Shown here: piece after piece, positions 1 to 12,212 of the stretch
Position numbering within the stretch: position 1 is the first letter of the stretch
How the letters are laid out: each line of letters opens with the position of its first letter
Assembly (NCBI RefSeq): GCF_001938565.1
Contig: NZ_MSYM01000018.1
Location: 62,001-126,000 of the forward strand
DNA: 64,000 nucleotides
DNA from: Rhodoferax antarcticus ANT.BR
Lineage (GTDB): Bacteria > Pseudomonadota > Gammaproteobacteria > Burkholderiales > Burkholderiaceae_C
Reading direction: 5' to 3'
The notes under the pieces: generated by a model
What the model saw: the letters and a program-made list of their open reading frames with translations, nothing else
What the model was told of the DNA's origin: nothing
Database searches by the model: none
Program-made: the position numbers and the translations under genes

Positions 1-121
1 GTCCATTTTCACTCTTTTTAGTAAGGTTTTACTCTTTTTAACAGACGGCTTTACCCTTAGTGTTCAGACGGCAGACGTCGCCTGAAACCTACAATCCGGC
101 CTCACTTTGAGCGTATGCACT
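1..121. other. Upstream region of trmB with short direct repeats
   Basis: No gene is visible. The ten-base string ACTCTTTTTA occurs at 11-20 and again at 31-40, two helical turns apart, and CAGACGGC recurs just downstream. This could be part of the trmB promoter or the end of an upstream transcript; the window edge prevents a decision. Confidence 0.3.
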
Positions 122-877
122 ATGACCCCAGACCCCACCCCCGAGACCACTGCGCTGCAGCACCGGGTCATTCGCAGCTTTGTCAAACGCACCGGGCGCA
201 CCACCTCAGGGCAACACAAAGCTTTGACTGAACTGGGGCCCAGGTTCTTGCTCCCCTACCAAGAATCTACTCTTGATTTTGTAGCTGCTTACGCAGACAG
301 TACAAGGGCTACAGGCCAAAATAGCATCAAACCGCAGCCGCTGATTCTGGAGATCGGCTTTGGTATGGGTGAAGCCACAGCGCACATTGCCGCGCTGCTG
401 CCAGAGACAAACTTCCTGTGCTGTGAGGTGCATGACCCGGGTGTGGGCGCACTGCTCAAGCGTATCGGTGAGCAAGACCTGCACAACATCCGCATCTGCG
501 CGCATGACGCAGTGGAGGTGATTGACCACATGCTGCCCGAGCAATGTCTGGACGGCATCCACATCTTTTTCCCCGACCCCTGGCACAAGGCGCGCCACAA
601 CAAGCGCCGCCTGATCCAAAGCCCGCTCATTGCCAAGCTGGCACCGCGCCTGAAGGTGGGCGGATACATCCACTGCGCCACCGACTGGCAAGAATATGCC
701 GAGCAGATTTTGCAGGTGCTGACCGAGGAACCACTGCTGAAAAACACCGCGTTGGCCGCCCACCCTGAGTTGCAAGGCTACGCCCCCAAGCCGTATTACC
801 GACCACTGACCAAGTTTGAAAACCGCGGCCTGAAACTTGGTCACGGCGTCTGGGACCTGGTTTTTGAGCGGGTTTAA
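122..877 (+). CDS. trmB: tRNA (guanine-N7-)-methyltransferase TrmB
   Basis: Transfers a methyl group from S-adenosylmethionine to N7 of G46 in the variable loop of tRNA; cytosolic. The SAM-binding motif [11 protein letters not shown], the segment [20 protein letters not shown] and the C-terminal [17 protein letters not shown] are typical of TrmB. An in-frame TTG exists at 107, but ATG at 122 gives the usual short N-terminus (251 residues). Residues about 52-68, just before the SAM motif, are encoded by a copy of the interspersed repeat (277-324), so the protein is roughly ten residues longer there than the homologues I remember. The next gene overlaps its 3' end. Confidence 0.95.
   Translation: MTPDPTPETTALQHRVIRSFVKRTGRTTSGQHKALTELGPRFLLPYQESTLDFVAAYADSTRATGQNSIKPQPLILEIGFGMGEATAHIAALLPETNFLCCEVHDPGVGALLKRIGEQDLHNIRICAHDAVEVIDHMLPEQCLDGIHIFFPDPWHKARHNKRRLIQSPLIAKLAPRLKVGGYIHCATDWQEYAEQILQVLTEEPLLKNTALAAHPELQGYAPKPYYRPLTKFENRGLKLGHGVWDLVFERV
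277..324 (+). repeat. Interspersed repeat copy 1, inside trmB
   Basis: Contains the family cores TAGCTGCTTACGC and ACAAGGGCTACAGGCCAAAA in the same order and spacing as the intergenic copies. It is read in frame as a surface-type peptide before the SAM motif of TrmB. Confidence 0.75.
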
Positions 878-1769
878 ACCTCCCACCTTAAACGGTATTG
901 GCCCCAGCTGCGTTGGCCTGCCCGCTGGGCCGTGGCCGACGCTAATCGACTTTTTGACCGAGCGCTTTCCCAACGTCGCACCCGCCACCTGGCTGGCACG
1001 CATGGCCCGTGGCGACGTGTTTGACGAGCTTGGCGCAGCCATCACCCCCCAGCAGGCCAGCCAGCCACCCTACCCCGCCAACACCCGCCTGTATTACTAC
1101 CGCGACGTGCCGGATGAGCCGCATATCCCGTTTGAGGAAGTGGTGCTGTACCAGGACGAGCACCTGCTGGTGGTGGACAAGCCACACTTTTTGCCGGTGG
1201 TGCCCTCGGGTGGGTATTTGCGCGAAACGGTGTTGGTGCGCCTCAAACACAAGCTGGGGTTGGCTGATCTGGTGCCGATTCACCGCATTGACCGCGACAC
1301 CGCAGGACTGGTGATGTTTTCCAAACAACCCGCCAGCCGCGCTGCCTACGCTGCGCTATTTAGCCGCCATCAGGTGCGCAAGACTTACCACGCCATTGCC
1401 CCCTGGCGCGCTGATGTGCCCCTGCCGCAGTTGCGCCAAAGCCGCATCCGGGAGGCTGGGCATTTCATGCTGCAGCACGAAGTGCCTGGCCCGGTGAACG
1501 CCATCACGCAGATTAATGTGCTGGAGGTGCGCGGTGACTTGGCCCGCTACGCGCTCAAACCCGTTACCGGACAGCGGCACCAGTTGCGTGTGCACATGCT
1601 GGCACTTGGCTTGCCCATTTTGAACGACGGGCTGTACCCCACGCTGACCCCCGAGGGTCAGATGGACCACGCCCACCCGCTGCAACTGCTGGCCCGGGAG
1701 CTGGTTTTTACCGACCCGGTGAACTTGGCCGAGCGGCATTTTGTGAGCCAGCGCCAGCTGATGTTCTGA
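864..1769 (+). CDS. RluA-family pseudouridine synthase
   Basis: Isomerises uridine to pseudouridine in RNA. The catalytic motif is clear: [15 protein letters not shown], with the Asp that attacks the uracil ring. RKTYHAIAP and [13 protein letters not shown] follow, as in RluA/RluC/RluD-type enzymes. No S4 domain is obvious at the N-terminus, so rRNA or tRNA could be the target. The start is uncertain: no ATG precedes the conserved N-terminal segment, and TTG at 864 or 837 would overlap trmB. The first in-frame ATG (1002) would cut off conserved sequence. Translational coupling with trmB is likely. Confidence 0.85.
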   Translation: MSGFKPPTLNGIGPSCVGLPAGPWPTLIDFLTERFPNVAPATWLARMARGDVFDELGAAITPQQASQPPYPANTRLYYYRDVPDEPHIPFEEVVLYQDEHLLVVDKPHFLPVVPSGGYLRETVLVRLKHKLGLADLVPIHRIDRDTAGLVMFSKQPASRAAYAALFSRHQVRKTYHAIAPWRADVPLPQLRQSRIREAGHFMLQHEVPGPVNAITQINVLEVRGDLARYALKPVTGQRHQLRVHMLALGLPILNDGLYPTLTPEGQMDHAHPLQLLARELVFTDPVNLAERHFVSQRQLMF

Positions 1770-1814
1770 ACCGGCAATCGGTTAGGGGCGGCACTCTACC
1801 CGTGGCACTCCTGA

Positions 1815-4892
<3,078 letters not shown>

Positions 4893-4974
4893 TTGCCCCG
4901 CCCCCACCTACGCCTACTGAATCCCTCAGCGTGTTGGATAGGGTCGCTAATTTATACTCCCAGCCACTTCCATC

Positions 4975-5586
4975 ATGACCCGTCGCACCATGAATCTCCA
5001 ACTGCTCGCTGTGCCCCTGTTGACTGCCCTGGCTCTGTCATTGACCGCCTGTTCCAAGCCCGGCGAGCCGCCAACGTCTCATGCGGCCGCCGCAACGGCA
5101 CCAGCCGCAGTGAACACCTCGTCTTATGACACGGTGGCCAATACCGGGCGGGGTTTTACGGTGGGTTCGATGATGAGCGCGCAGCCGGTGTATGTGCTGT
5201 TTGAGCCGCAATGCACGCACTGCGCCAGCCTGTGGAAAGCCTCACTGGCACTGCACGGCAAGGTGAAATTCATCTGGATGCCGGTGGCTTTTAACCAGGG
5301 CAAGAGTTTGTCGCAGGCTGCGACCCTGCTGTCTGCCGCTGACCCGCTGGCCGCCATGACGGAACATGAGAAACTGCTGCTCTCGGGCAACGGCGGCATC
5401 ACCGCGATCGGCAGCGTCTCGCCCGAGTTGGCGAAAAGCATCAAAACCAACACCGACCTGATGACCACGCTGGGCATCGATTCGGTGCCGTTTATTCTGG
5501 CCAAAAACCGCCGCACCGGCGAGATTGTCAGCAACAACGGCGCTTTGGATACCGCGTCTCTGGCCAAGTTGCTGGGCGTGGACTAA
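4975..5586 (+). CDS. DsbG-like thiol:disulfide lipoprotein
   Basis: A thioredoxin-fold protein of 203 residues, probably anchored in the envelope. A signal peptide ends in the lipobox LTAC (Cys at about residue 26), followed by an Ala/Pro-rich tether. The redox motif is CTHC in FEPQCTHCASLWK, with a candidate cis-proline at DSVPF. This resembles the catalytic domain of DsbG/DsbC without the N-terminal dimerisation domain. CTHC is unlike the CPYC/CGYC of the classical enzymes. A second Met at 4990 could be the start; no clear ribosome binding site separates the two. Confidence 0.75.
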   Translation: MTRRTMNLQLLAVPLLTALALSLTACSKPGEPPTSHAAAATAPAAVNTSSYDTVANTGRGFTVGSMMSAQPVYVLFEPQCTHCASLWKASLALHGKVKFIWMPVAFNQGKSLSQAATLLSAADPLAAMTEHEKLLLSGNGGITAIGSVSPELAKSIKTNTDLMTTLGIDSVPFILAKNRRTGEIVSNNGALDTASLAKLLGVD

Positions 5587-5625
5587 TTCCATTTCCAAAC
5601 CATCCGTTTGGTGCTTGCATCGCCT

Positions 5626-5662
5626 CCCCGGGCGAAGGCACTGTTTCAGGCTTCGCCCCGGG
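5626..5662. terminator. Hairpin between convergent genes
   Basis: CCCCGGGCGAAG (5626-5637) and CTTCGCCCCGGG (5651-5662) form a stem of about 11 bp with one bulge and a 13-base loop. It lies between the DsbG-like gene and the convergent DHH gene, where a shared terminator would be expected. There is no strong T-run, so this is inference. Confidence 0.5.
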
Positions 5663-5706
5663 ATATGAATAGTTTGAAACAGGAATAAAGCAGCTCTGGC
5701 AGTCTT

Positions 5707-6609
5707 TCAAGCGGTGAAACTACCGCCCAGCAGCTCTGGCAGGCGCTCGGGCTGCATCTTGAAGCCACACGCCTGGGCGTGGCCGCCGCCGTGCATGCTT
5801 TCGGCCAGCGGGATGCAGTTGAAGCCTGAGCGCGAACGCAGCCCGCACTTCACCACACCGGTTTTGTCGACCGCCCACATCAGGGCAAAGGTGCCCGACT
5901 TTTCACACAGGATATCGCCCACCAGGCTGTGAAAGGCGCTGGGCACATTCACCATCAGGCCCCGCAAACCGTTGAAGGTGAGCGGCTGCGCTGCCTCGCT
6001 CATACCCTGCGCCAACTTGACAAACTTTTCGTCCATGGCGCGACCGCGATTAATGAACGCCTGCAACGCAACGCCCTGCAGTTGGGCAATGGCTTGCCAG
6101 CGGGCAAAGTCAAACGGCTCCATGTCGAGTGCAGCCAGAAAGCCAGCGCTCTCGGGGTATTGCCAAACCCAGATGTCGCGGTCTTCCACATACTTGACCA
6201 GGTCAGGCGCGGCCACGTCGGGGTGAAAAAATGCCCATGCCAAGTGCGCGCCTGACTTTTTCATATCGAAATGCACCACGCCGCTGCGACATTGAAAACC
6301 GGTTAGCTTCTCGGCAGCGCTCAAATGATGGTCCAACACCACCAGTTTGGCAGCCACGGCGTCGATGTCGCGCAGCAGAGGTTCAGCAAACGAAAAATCC
6401 AGAATATAGACAGCGCGCCCGGCTACAGGGGGCAGGTCTGCCAGCGTTTTCACATCACCATGGTCCAGCGCCAAAAACTCGGCCTGACCGTCGTAATACA
6501 GCCAGGCCGCCAGGGCAGCGGCAAAGCCGTCCGGGCAACTGCGGCCGTGGTAGATCACCAGCGGCTGCGGGTCTTTGATGTCAGGAAACGCGGTTAAATT
6601 CAGACTCAT
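5707..6609 (-). CDS. DHH/DHHA1-family phosphoesterase
   Basis: A 300-residue metal-dependent phosphohydrolase. The N-terminal part carries YHGRSCPDGFAAA, ILDFSF and LDHH, the metal-binding motifs of DHH enzymes. The C-terminal DHHA1 part carries GGGHAQACGF. It lacks the CBS, GGDEF or OB extensions of larger members, so oligoribonuclease/NrnA-like or simple phosphatase activity is possible; the substrate cannot be read from the sequence. The ferredoxin gene is divergent. Confidence 0.8.
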   Translation of the reverse strand: MSLNLTAFPDIKDPQPLVIYHGRSCPDGFAAALAAWLYYDGQAEFLALDHGDVKTLADLPPVAGRAVYILDFSFAEPLLRDIDAVAAKLVVLDHHLSAAEKLTGFQCRSGVVHFDMKKSGAHLAWAFFHPDVAAPDLVKYVEDRDIWVWQYPESAGFLAALDMEPFDFARWQAIAQLQGVALQAFINRGRAMDEKFVKLAQGMSEAAQPLTFNGLRGLMVNVPSAFHSLVGDILCEKSGTFALMWAVDKTGVVKCGLRSRSGFNCIPLAESMHGGGHAQACGFKMQPERLPELLGGSFTA

Positions 6610-6654
6610 TTTTTGTTACTCTTTCACTTTTTCCAACGAACAAAACGCTACTAT

Positions 6655-6700
6655 ATAAGTAGCTACTTACCCTTTATTTATAAGGGCTTGAGAACATTTT
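6655..6700 (+). repeat. Interspersed repeat copy 3
   Basis: Divergent copy with GTAGCTACTTACC, then TTTATAAGGGCTTGAG. It fills most of the gap between the DHH gene and the ferredoxin gene and ends about 22 bases before the ferredoxin ATG. Confidence 0.7.
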
Positions 6701-6722
6701 CAAACAACATACAGCAAAAACC

Positions 6723-7016
6723 ATGGCATTGCACCCGCCACCCCCATTTTTTACTGGCCAAACTCTGCCCGACGGCCAGACTTTTGACGCCTGGGCTGAG
6801 CAGCCTGTGCTGCAATCCATGGCGTCCGGTGGCCTGGATTGGTCCAGTTCGTGCCGCAATGGCACCTGCCGCACTTGCATTGGCAAGCTCGAAAGTGGCC
6901 AGGTGCGCTACCAGATCGACTGGCCGGGTCTGAGCGCCGGGGAAAAAGCCGAGGGCTATGTGTTGCCGTGTGTGGCCTACCCGTGTTCGGATGTGGTACT
7001 GAGCCGCTTCGACTGA
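6723..7016 (+). CDS. [2Fe-2S] ferredoxin-like protein
   Basis: A 97-residue plant-type ferredoxin fold. The cluster ligands are visible as C-x4-C-x2-C in SSCRNGTCRTCIG and a fourth Cys in YVLPCVAYP. It probably passes electrons to an oxygenase or reductase, but no partner gene lies next to it. The proline-rich start and lack of a targeting signal suggest a cytosolic protein. Confidence 0.85.
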   Translation: MALHPPPPFFTGQTLPDGQTFDAWAEQPVLQSMASGGLDWSSSCRNGTCRTCIGKLESGQVRYQIDWPGLSAGEKAEGYVLPCVAYPCSDVVLSRFD

Positions 7017-7068
7017 GCCACACATCAACCACACACTGGCCACAAATAAGCTCCTCATCCGCCACCCC

Positions 7069-8025
7069 TTAGCGCCGCGACGCCGGGCGCGGCACCTGCT
7101 TGAAGCGGATTTTGCGGTCGAGTTCGATGGCGTCTTTTTTCAGTTGCCGTTCGGCGTCAAGCTTCTGGCCGGTGGCCAGCCACTGCGCGAATTCATCAGG
7201 CGTCTCCAGAGTGATGCGGCCCATGACGGCGCTGCGAAAGTCGTAAATCACGATTTCGGCGGCTTTTTGCCAGTTCACCCCCTTGCCACTTTGCAGCGCG
7301 CCACGCTGCCGACCAAGGGCCTCCAACAGTTGTTCGTCTGCCATTTGGGCCACACCTTGCAGCTTAAAGCGCGCTTCCAGCAAGGTCGGGTAGTGGGTTT
7401 TGAGACAGTCCAGCAGCTCCAGGGCCACTTCCTGTTCGTCAAACGCATTGCGCCCGACTGCGCCGCTGGCGGCCAGGTTGTAGCCGCTTTTGGCGACGAT
7501 GATGCGCGGCCACAGCAGGCCAGGCGTGTCATACAGGTAAAAGTCGGGCGCAATCGCAATGCGTTGCTCCAGCTTGGTCACACCGGCCTCGTCGCCGGTC
7601 TTGGTGGCGCGCTTGCCCGCCAGCGTGTTGATCAAGGTGGATTTACCGACGTTGGGTATGCCGCAAATCAGCACCCGCATGGGCTTGGCCAGGCCGCCGC
7701 GATTCGGTGCCAGCGCGTGGCAGGCCCCTAGCAGCGCCTTGGCAGGCGCGCTCATGCTGGCGTCCAGCGCGATGGCGCGGGTGCCCGGCAGCGCGTTGTA
7801 ATGCGCCAGCCATAAGGCGGTGCGCTCTGGGTCGGCCATGTCTTGCTTGTTCAGCACTTTCAGCGTGGGCTTGCCTTGGGTCAGTGTGGCCAGCATCGGG
7901 TTGGCACTCGACCCCGGCAGGCGTGCATCGAGCAGCTCAACCACCACGTCGATGGCTTTGATGCGCTCGGCAATGGCCTTTTGCGTGAGGTGCATGTGGC
8001 CTGGAAACCATTGAATCATGGCCAT
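7069..8025 (-). CDS. Ribosome biogenesis GTPase RbgA/YlqF family
   Basis: A circularly permuted GTPase of 318 residues. The G motifs appear in the order G4 (NKQD), G1 (GIPNVGKST), G3 (DTPG), the hallmark of the YlqF/YawG group. The opening IQWFPGHMHLTQKA is diagnostic. It should act in maturation of the large ribosomal subunit. Met at 8025 or 8019 could be the start. arfB lies immediately upstream on the same strand. Confidence 0.9.
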   Translation of the reverse strand: MAMIQWFPGHMHLTQKAIAERIKAIDVVVELLDARLPGSSANPMLATLTQGKPTLKVLNKQDMADPERTALWLAHYNALPGTRAIALDASMSAPAKALLGACHALAPNRGGLAKPMRVLICGIPNVGKSTLINTLAGKRATKTGDEAGVTKLEQRIAIAPDFYLYDTPGLLWPRIIVAKSGYNLAASGAVGRNAFDEQEVALELLDCLKTHYPTLLEARFKLQGVAQMADEQLLEALGRQRGALQSGKGVNWQKAAEIVIYDFRSAVMGRITLETPDEFAQWLATGQKLDAERQLKKDAIELDRKIRFKQVPRPASRR

Positions 8026-8043
8026 GAGGCCTCCTGTGGCCAG

Positions 8044-8448
8044 TTAAAAACCATCTGTGCCATGGCGTTGCGCCTTGATTTGGCTCTGGAACCGCTTGTC
8101 AGCCAGTCGCCGCTGGCGAGACGCCCGCGTGGGCCGGGTGGCTTTGCGCGCCTTGGGCGGCTGCGCCACGCTATCAACCAACGCTTGCAGGCGGGTTAGC
8201 GCGTCAAAGCGGTTGGACTCCTGGGTGCGGTGGTTTTGCGCCTTGAGCACCAGCACGCCGTCTTGCGTGATGCGGCTGTCGCGCAGGGCCAGCAGACGCT
8301 CTTTCACGTCATCGGGCAGGCTGCTGGCAGAGATGTCAAAACGCAGGTGAATCGCGCTGGAAACCTTGTTGACGTTTTGCCCACCCGCGCCCTGGGCACG
8401 GATGGCGGTGATCTCCACCTCGGTCAACGGAATCTGCAACGCTCTCAT
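8044..8448 (-). CDS. arfB: Alternative ribosome-rescue factor / peptidyl-tRNA hydrolase ArfB
   Basis: A 134-residue release-factor-like protein that rescues stalled ribosomes. It has the catalytic GGQ in RAQGAGGQNVNKVSSAIHLRF and a basic C-terminal tail (ASRQRRLADKRFQSQIKAQR) that would enter the empty mRNA channel. The start codon directly touches an interspersed repeat (8449-8494), so the whole immediate 5' leader comes from the repeat and no Shine-Dalgarno sequence is evident. Only 18 bases separate it from rbgA downstream. Confidence 0.92.
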   Translation of the reverse strand: MRALQIPLTEVEITAIRAQGAGGQNVNKVSSAIHLRFDISASSLPDDVKERLLALRDSRITQDGVLVLKAQNHRTQESNRFDALTRLQALVDSVAQPPKARKATRPTRASRQRRLADKRFQSQIKAQRHGTDGF

Positions 8449-8494
8449 AAAAATAGCTGCTTGCGCTTATTAGATAAGGGCTAGAGGCCTAAAA
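8449..8494 (+). repeat. Interspersed repeat copy 4
   Basis: A well preserved copy: AAATAGCTGCTTGCGCTTAT, TAG, then ATAAGGGCTAGAGGCCTAAA. The two halves GCGCTTAT and ATAAGGGC can pair with one mismatch. It abuts the arfB start codon on the opposite strand. Confidence 0.9.
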
Positions 8495-8497
8495 CGC

Positions 8498-9976
8498 TTA
8501 TAAACCCGAGGACTCAGTAGGCAGCGACTGCACCTCGCCCGCACCTTGGTACTGCTGCTGATGCTCGCCGCGCACCTCGCCCTGTCCCTCGCCCTCGCCC
8601 TCGCCCTCGCCGACAGGCTGCTGGCTCTGCTGCGGCGCTCTGGTCTCGGGCGCATTCACATAGCGCGCCACAAACGCACCCACCGCAGTCTCAGGCAGCG
8701 CCAGCCAGACGGTGTGGCCGCTGCCGGGAGCTACGCTGATGGCTTTCGCGTCGACGTTTTCCATGGCGGTCAGCAGCACGTCACTGTTGCCTGCGGGGTG
8801 GATGATTTCCAGCCAGTCGCCCACCGCAAAGCGGTTACGCACGTTCACTTTCATCAGGCCGCGCGCGGGGTCAAATTCGAGTGCATCGCCCACATACAGG
8901 CTGCGGCCGGACTCGGAGTAGCCGCGCAGGTAGTTTTGCGTGTCTTGCGGCGTGTGACGTTGAAAGAAGCCGCTGGTGTAACCGCGGTTGGCCAGGCCTT
9001 CAAGCTGGCCGAGCAAGGCGGGGTCAAGCTCGCGCCCGGCCACCGCGTCGTCGATGGCGCGGCGGTAAGTTTGCACGGTGCGCGCCACGTAATACGGGCT
9101 TTTGGTGCGGCCTTCGATTTTGAGCGAATCCACGCCAATATCGACCAGCCGCTTGACGTGTTCGATGGCGCGCAAGTCTTTGCTGTTCATCACATAGGTG
9201 CCGTGCTCGTCTTCCTCGATGGGCATGTAGCTGCCTTCGCGCTGGCTTTCTTCGATCATGTAGACCTGATCGGCGTCCGGTGAACGCGCGATGGCACCCT
9301 GCTCGCGCTCGTCTGCGGCCTGCTCGGTGAGCACGTCGCCCGAGGCATCGACCACGCCTTTTTGCGTCTTGTAGTCCCAGCGGCAGGAGTTGGTGCAGCT
9401 GCCCTGATTCGCGTCGCGGTGGTTGAAATAGCCCGACAGCAGGCAGCGCCCGGAATAGGCAATACACAGCGCACCATGCACAAAAACTTCCAGTTCCATA
9501 TCCGGGCAGGCCTGGCGAATTTCTTCCACTTGGTCAAGCGACAACTCCCGTGAGAGGATGATGCGTTTCAAACCGACCTTTTGCCAGAATTTCACCGCTG
9601 CAGAATTGACCGTGTTGGACTGCACCGAGAGATGAATCTCCATCTCGGGCCATTTCTCGCGCACCATCATGATCAGGCCGGGGTCGGACATGATCATCGC
9701 GTCAGGCTTCAGGGCAATCACCGGCGCCATGTTGTCGATGTAGTGGCGGATTTTGTTGCCGTGCGGAAAGATGTTGCTTACCAGAAAAAACTTGGCTCCC
9801 TTGGCGTGGACGGTGTCAATGCCACGTTTGAGCACCTCAATGTCGCCAAAGTCGTTGTTGCGCACCCGCAAGCTGTAGCGCGGCTGGCCGGCATAAATGG
9901 CGGTGGCACCAAAGGCCAGCGCTGTTTCCAGCATGGAAATCGAGCCGGCCGGGGCCAGCAGTTCAGGTGTTTTCAT
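8498..9976 (-). CDS. trhP: Peptidase U32-family tRNA hydroxylation protein (YegQ/TrhP)
   Basis: A 492-residue member of the U32 group, matching YegQ/TrhP, which helps form 5-hydroxyuridine in tRNA. Visible signatures are PELLAPAGS at the start, EVFVHGALCIAYSGRCLLSG, the Cys-rich stretch NQGSCTNSCRWDY, and KIEGRTKSPYYVA. After about residue 450 the protein has an unusual low-complexity tail of Gly/Glu/Gln, partly encoded by a hexanucleotide repeat (8575-8610). The repeat-flanked gap upstream separates it from aroC on the same strand. Confidence 0.85.
   Translation of the reverse strand: MKTPELLAPAGSISMLETALAFGATAIYAGQPRYSLRVRNNDFGDIEVLKRGIDTVHAKGAKFFLVSNIFPHGNKIRHYIDNMAPVIALKPDAMIMSDPGLIMMVREKWPEMEIHLSVQSNTVNSAAVKFWQKVGLKRIILSRELSLDQVEEIRQACPDMELEVFVHGALCIAYSGRCLLSGYFNHRDANQGSCTNSCRWDYKTQKGVVDASGDVLTEQAADEREQGAIARSPDADQVYMIEESQREGSYMPIEEDEHGTYVMNSKDLRAIEHVKRLVDIGVDSLKIEGRTKSPYYVARTVQTYRRAIDDAVAGRELDPALLGQLEGLANRGYTSGFFQRHTPQDTQNYLRGYSESGRSLYVGDALEFDPARGLMKVNVRNRFAVGDWLEIIHPAGNSDVLLTAMENVDAKAISVAPGSGHTVWLALPETAVGAFVARYVNAPETRAPQQSQQPVGEGEGEGEGQGEVRGEHQQQYQGAGEVQSLPTESSGL
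8575..8610 (+). repeat. Hexanucleotide tandem repeat in the 3' end of trhP
   Basis: Six units of CCTCGC, one altered to CCTGTC. On the coding (minus) strand it gives alternating Gly-Glu residues in the C-terminal tail. Changes in unit number would keep the frame. Confidence 0.85.
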
Positions 9977-10023
9977 GTTGGTTCATTCAAAGGGCAGGCA
10001 CATCAGTGTACTAGAATGATATT

Positions 10024-10072
10024 ATTTCAATAGCTACTAGCGCACTATCTATAAGGGCTAGAGCACGTTTTT
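10024..10072 (+). repeat. Interspersed repeat copy 5
   Basis: AATAGCTACTAGCGCACTAT followed by CTATAAGGGCTAGAGCACG. It sits between aroC (stop at 10077, minus strand) and trhP, ending within five bases of the aroC stop codon. Confidence 0.9.
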
Positions 10073-10076
10073 ATCA

Positions 10077-11171
10077 CTAAAGGTGGGCAGCGATTGGGGC
10101 CAGCACACGCGGCACATCACCACACTGGGCGCGGTGGCGCAGCGCGTGTTCCATCACCACCAGCGCCAGCATGGCTTCAAGGATAGGCGTGGCGCGAATG
10201 CCCACACAGGGGTCGTGGCGGCCTTTGGTGACCACTTCGGTGCTGTGCCCGGCCCTGTCGATCGACTCGCGCGGGGTCAGGATCGAGCTGGTGGGCTTGA
10301 TCGCCACCGACACTTCCAGGTCTTGCCCGCTGGTGATGCCGCCCAGCGTGCCACCGGCGTTGTTGCCTTTGAACCCGGCCGGCGAGAGTGAATCACCATG
10401 GGTGCTGCCGCGCTGCGCCACGCTGGCAAACCCGGCGCCAATTTCCACACCTTTGACCGCGTTGATACCCATCATGGCGTAAGCAATGTCGGCGTCCATC
10501 TTGTCAAACAGCGGCTCGCCCAAGCCCACTGGCACGTTGGATGCGCTGACCCGCAGGCGGGCACCGCAAGAGTCGCCACTTTTGCGCAGCGCAGCCATGT
10601 AGTCTTCCAACGCTGACACATCGGCCACCGGCGCGAAAAAAGGGTTGCTGGGCACGTGCTCCCATGACTCAAACGCAATCGGCAACTCACCGACTTGCGT
10701 CATACAGCCGCGAAAAATGGTGCCGTATTTCTCGAACAACCACTTCTTGGCCACCGCACCCGCCGCCACCATGGGCGCGGTCAGGCGCGCGCTGCTGCGG
10801 CCACCGCCACGCGGGTCGCGGATGCCGTATTTCTGGAAATAGGCGTAATCGGCATGGCCGGGGCGGAAGCTTTGCACGATGTTGCTGTAGTCCTTGCTAC
10901 GCTGGTCGGTGTTTTTGATCAGCAGACAGATCGGTGTGCCGGTGGTTTTGCCCTCAAACACGCCGGACAAAATCTCTACCGCGTCGGGCTCGTTGCGTTG
11001 GGTGACAAAGGGGTTGGTGCCGGGACGGCGGCGGTTCAGGTCGGGCTGGATGTCGGCCTCGCTCAAAGCCAGCCCAGGCGGGCAGCCGTCAATCACGCAG
11101 CCAATGGCCGGGCCGTGGGATTCACCAAAGTTGGTGACCGCAAAAAGATGTCCGAAAGTGTTACCGCTCAT
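10077..11171 (-). CDS. aroC: Chorismate synthase
   Basis: Converts 5-enolpyruvylshikimate 3-phosphate to chorismate with reduced FMN, the last common step of aromatic amino acid synthesis. The 364 residues open with [20 protein letters not shown], and [21 protein letters not shown] and the C-terminal [13 protein letters not shown] are present. Length and motifs are normal. No other shikimate gene is nearby. Confidence 0.97.
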   Translation of the reverse strand: MSGNTFGHLFAVTNFGESHGPAIGCVIDGCPPGLALSEADIQPDLNRRRPGTNPFVTQRNEPDAVEILSGVFEGKTTGTPICLLIKNTDQRSKDYSNIVQSFRPGHADYAYFQKYGIRDPRGGGRSSARLTAPMVAAGAVAKKWLFEKYGTIFRGCMTQVGELPIAFESWEHVPSNPFFAPVADVSALEDYMAALRKSGDSCGARLRVSASNVPVGLGEPLFDKMDADIAYAMMGINAVKGVEIGAGFASVAQRGSTHGDSLSPAGFKGNNAGGTLGGITSGQDLEVSVAIKPTSSILTPRESIDRAGHSTEVVTKGRHDPCVGIRATPILEAMLALVVMEHALRHRAQCGDVPRVLAPIAAHL

Positions 11172-11606
11172 GGGGCGGGATTATCCCTTAGGTCCTGGCG
11201 GCAAGCGCTGCCGGTCTACCGCGTCGGTGAGAGTCAAAGTGATGTGCCATTTCAATAGGAGAGATGTTGGGTCCGTGGTGATTTGACGGTGTTTGGCTCC
11301 AACAGCCGGGCGAGTCAAAAGCTGCTTGTGTTGGATATGGCGCGAATAAATGTGAATGGCTGACAGCAGACATTCTGACCCAGACAGCGCTAGGCACGGT
11401 GATTGGGTGGTGCGACCGGGCTTCGGGGTGAAAGGCGTGCGCTAATAGTCGCTAGCGTACTGGGCTCTGCGTTTCGCGCGTGTTTTCACCCGGAAACCGC
11501 ATGTGCATGACCCGGTCGCCGTGCCGGGTTTGACATGAAGCGCTGAGCCAGGGTTGACGTGATATCTTGATGTCTTCAGGATGTCACATCAGTTTGAATC
11601 GCACCC
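11172..11606. other. Gene-free stretch with an inverted repeat
   Basis: No convincing gene on either strand. An inverted pair GGGTGAAA (11426-11433) and TTTCACCC (11484-11491) with further partial pairing inside could fold. The rest shows no recognised element. Confidence 0.4.
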
Positions 11607-12077
11607 CTACAGCGTCGGCGCGGCAGCAGGGTCTTCGCCAGCGCCTTCGGGCCAGTCGTGGATGTAGGCCTTGAGCATCTTGTTCTCGAAGTTCTGGCTG
11701 TCCACCACCGCGCGTGCCACATCGTGAAAACTGATCACGCCCATCAGCATGCGTTTGTCCATCACCGGCATGTAGCGGGCATGGCGGTCAAGCATCATGC
11801 GCCGCACTTCGTCCATGTCGGTCTGGGTGGTGCAGGTCAGCGGCGAGTCGTCCATGGCGGTGCGCACAATGGTGGTGCCGATAGTGCCGCCGCTCTTGAC
11901 CAGAAACTGGGTAATTTCGCGCACCGTGAGAATGCCCACCAGGTCGCCATGCTCCATGACCAACAGGGAGCCAATGTCCCGGTCGGCCATCAACGCCAAG
12001 GCCTTGATCAGCGGTTCGCTGGGCGTCACCGTGTAGAGAGTGCTGCCTTTGATGCGCAGAATGTCGCTGACTTTCAT
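11607..12077 (-). CDS. CBS-domain pair protein
   Basis: A 156-residue protein made of two CBS motifs (about residues 5-60 and 75-130), such as LKALALMADRDIGSLLVME-type and MLDRHARYMPVMDKRMLMGVIS. CBS pairs bind adenosyl ligands and control other proteins. No effector domain is attached and no partner is adjacent. It lies at the edge of the decayed region; its own frame is intact. Confidence 0.8.
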   Translation of the reverse strand: MKVSDILRIKGSTLYTVTPSEPLIKALALMADRDIGSLLVMEHGDLVGILTVREITQFLVKSGGTIGTTIVRTAMDDSPLTCTTQTDMDEVRRMMLDRHARYMPVMDKRMLMGVISFHDVARAVVDSQNFENKMLKAYIHDWPEGAGEDPAAAPTL

Positions 12078-12212
12078 GCTTATCCTGATCTGATGAGGTT
12101 GAGGTTGGGGGAAGGCTTGCTGGGCTCATCTTAATGGCAAACACCAACCCGTCAAACACAAGCTGTCAAACCGCACGGCGCTTGATGGCCAGACCTGAAG
12201 TGCCAACAGAGC

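Noticed and set aside
206-1045. Long minus-strand frame opposite trmB and the pseudouridine synthase
   Set aside because: It lies antisense to two well supported genes and its translation shows no recognisable domain; high GC content gives many such frames.
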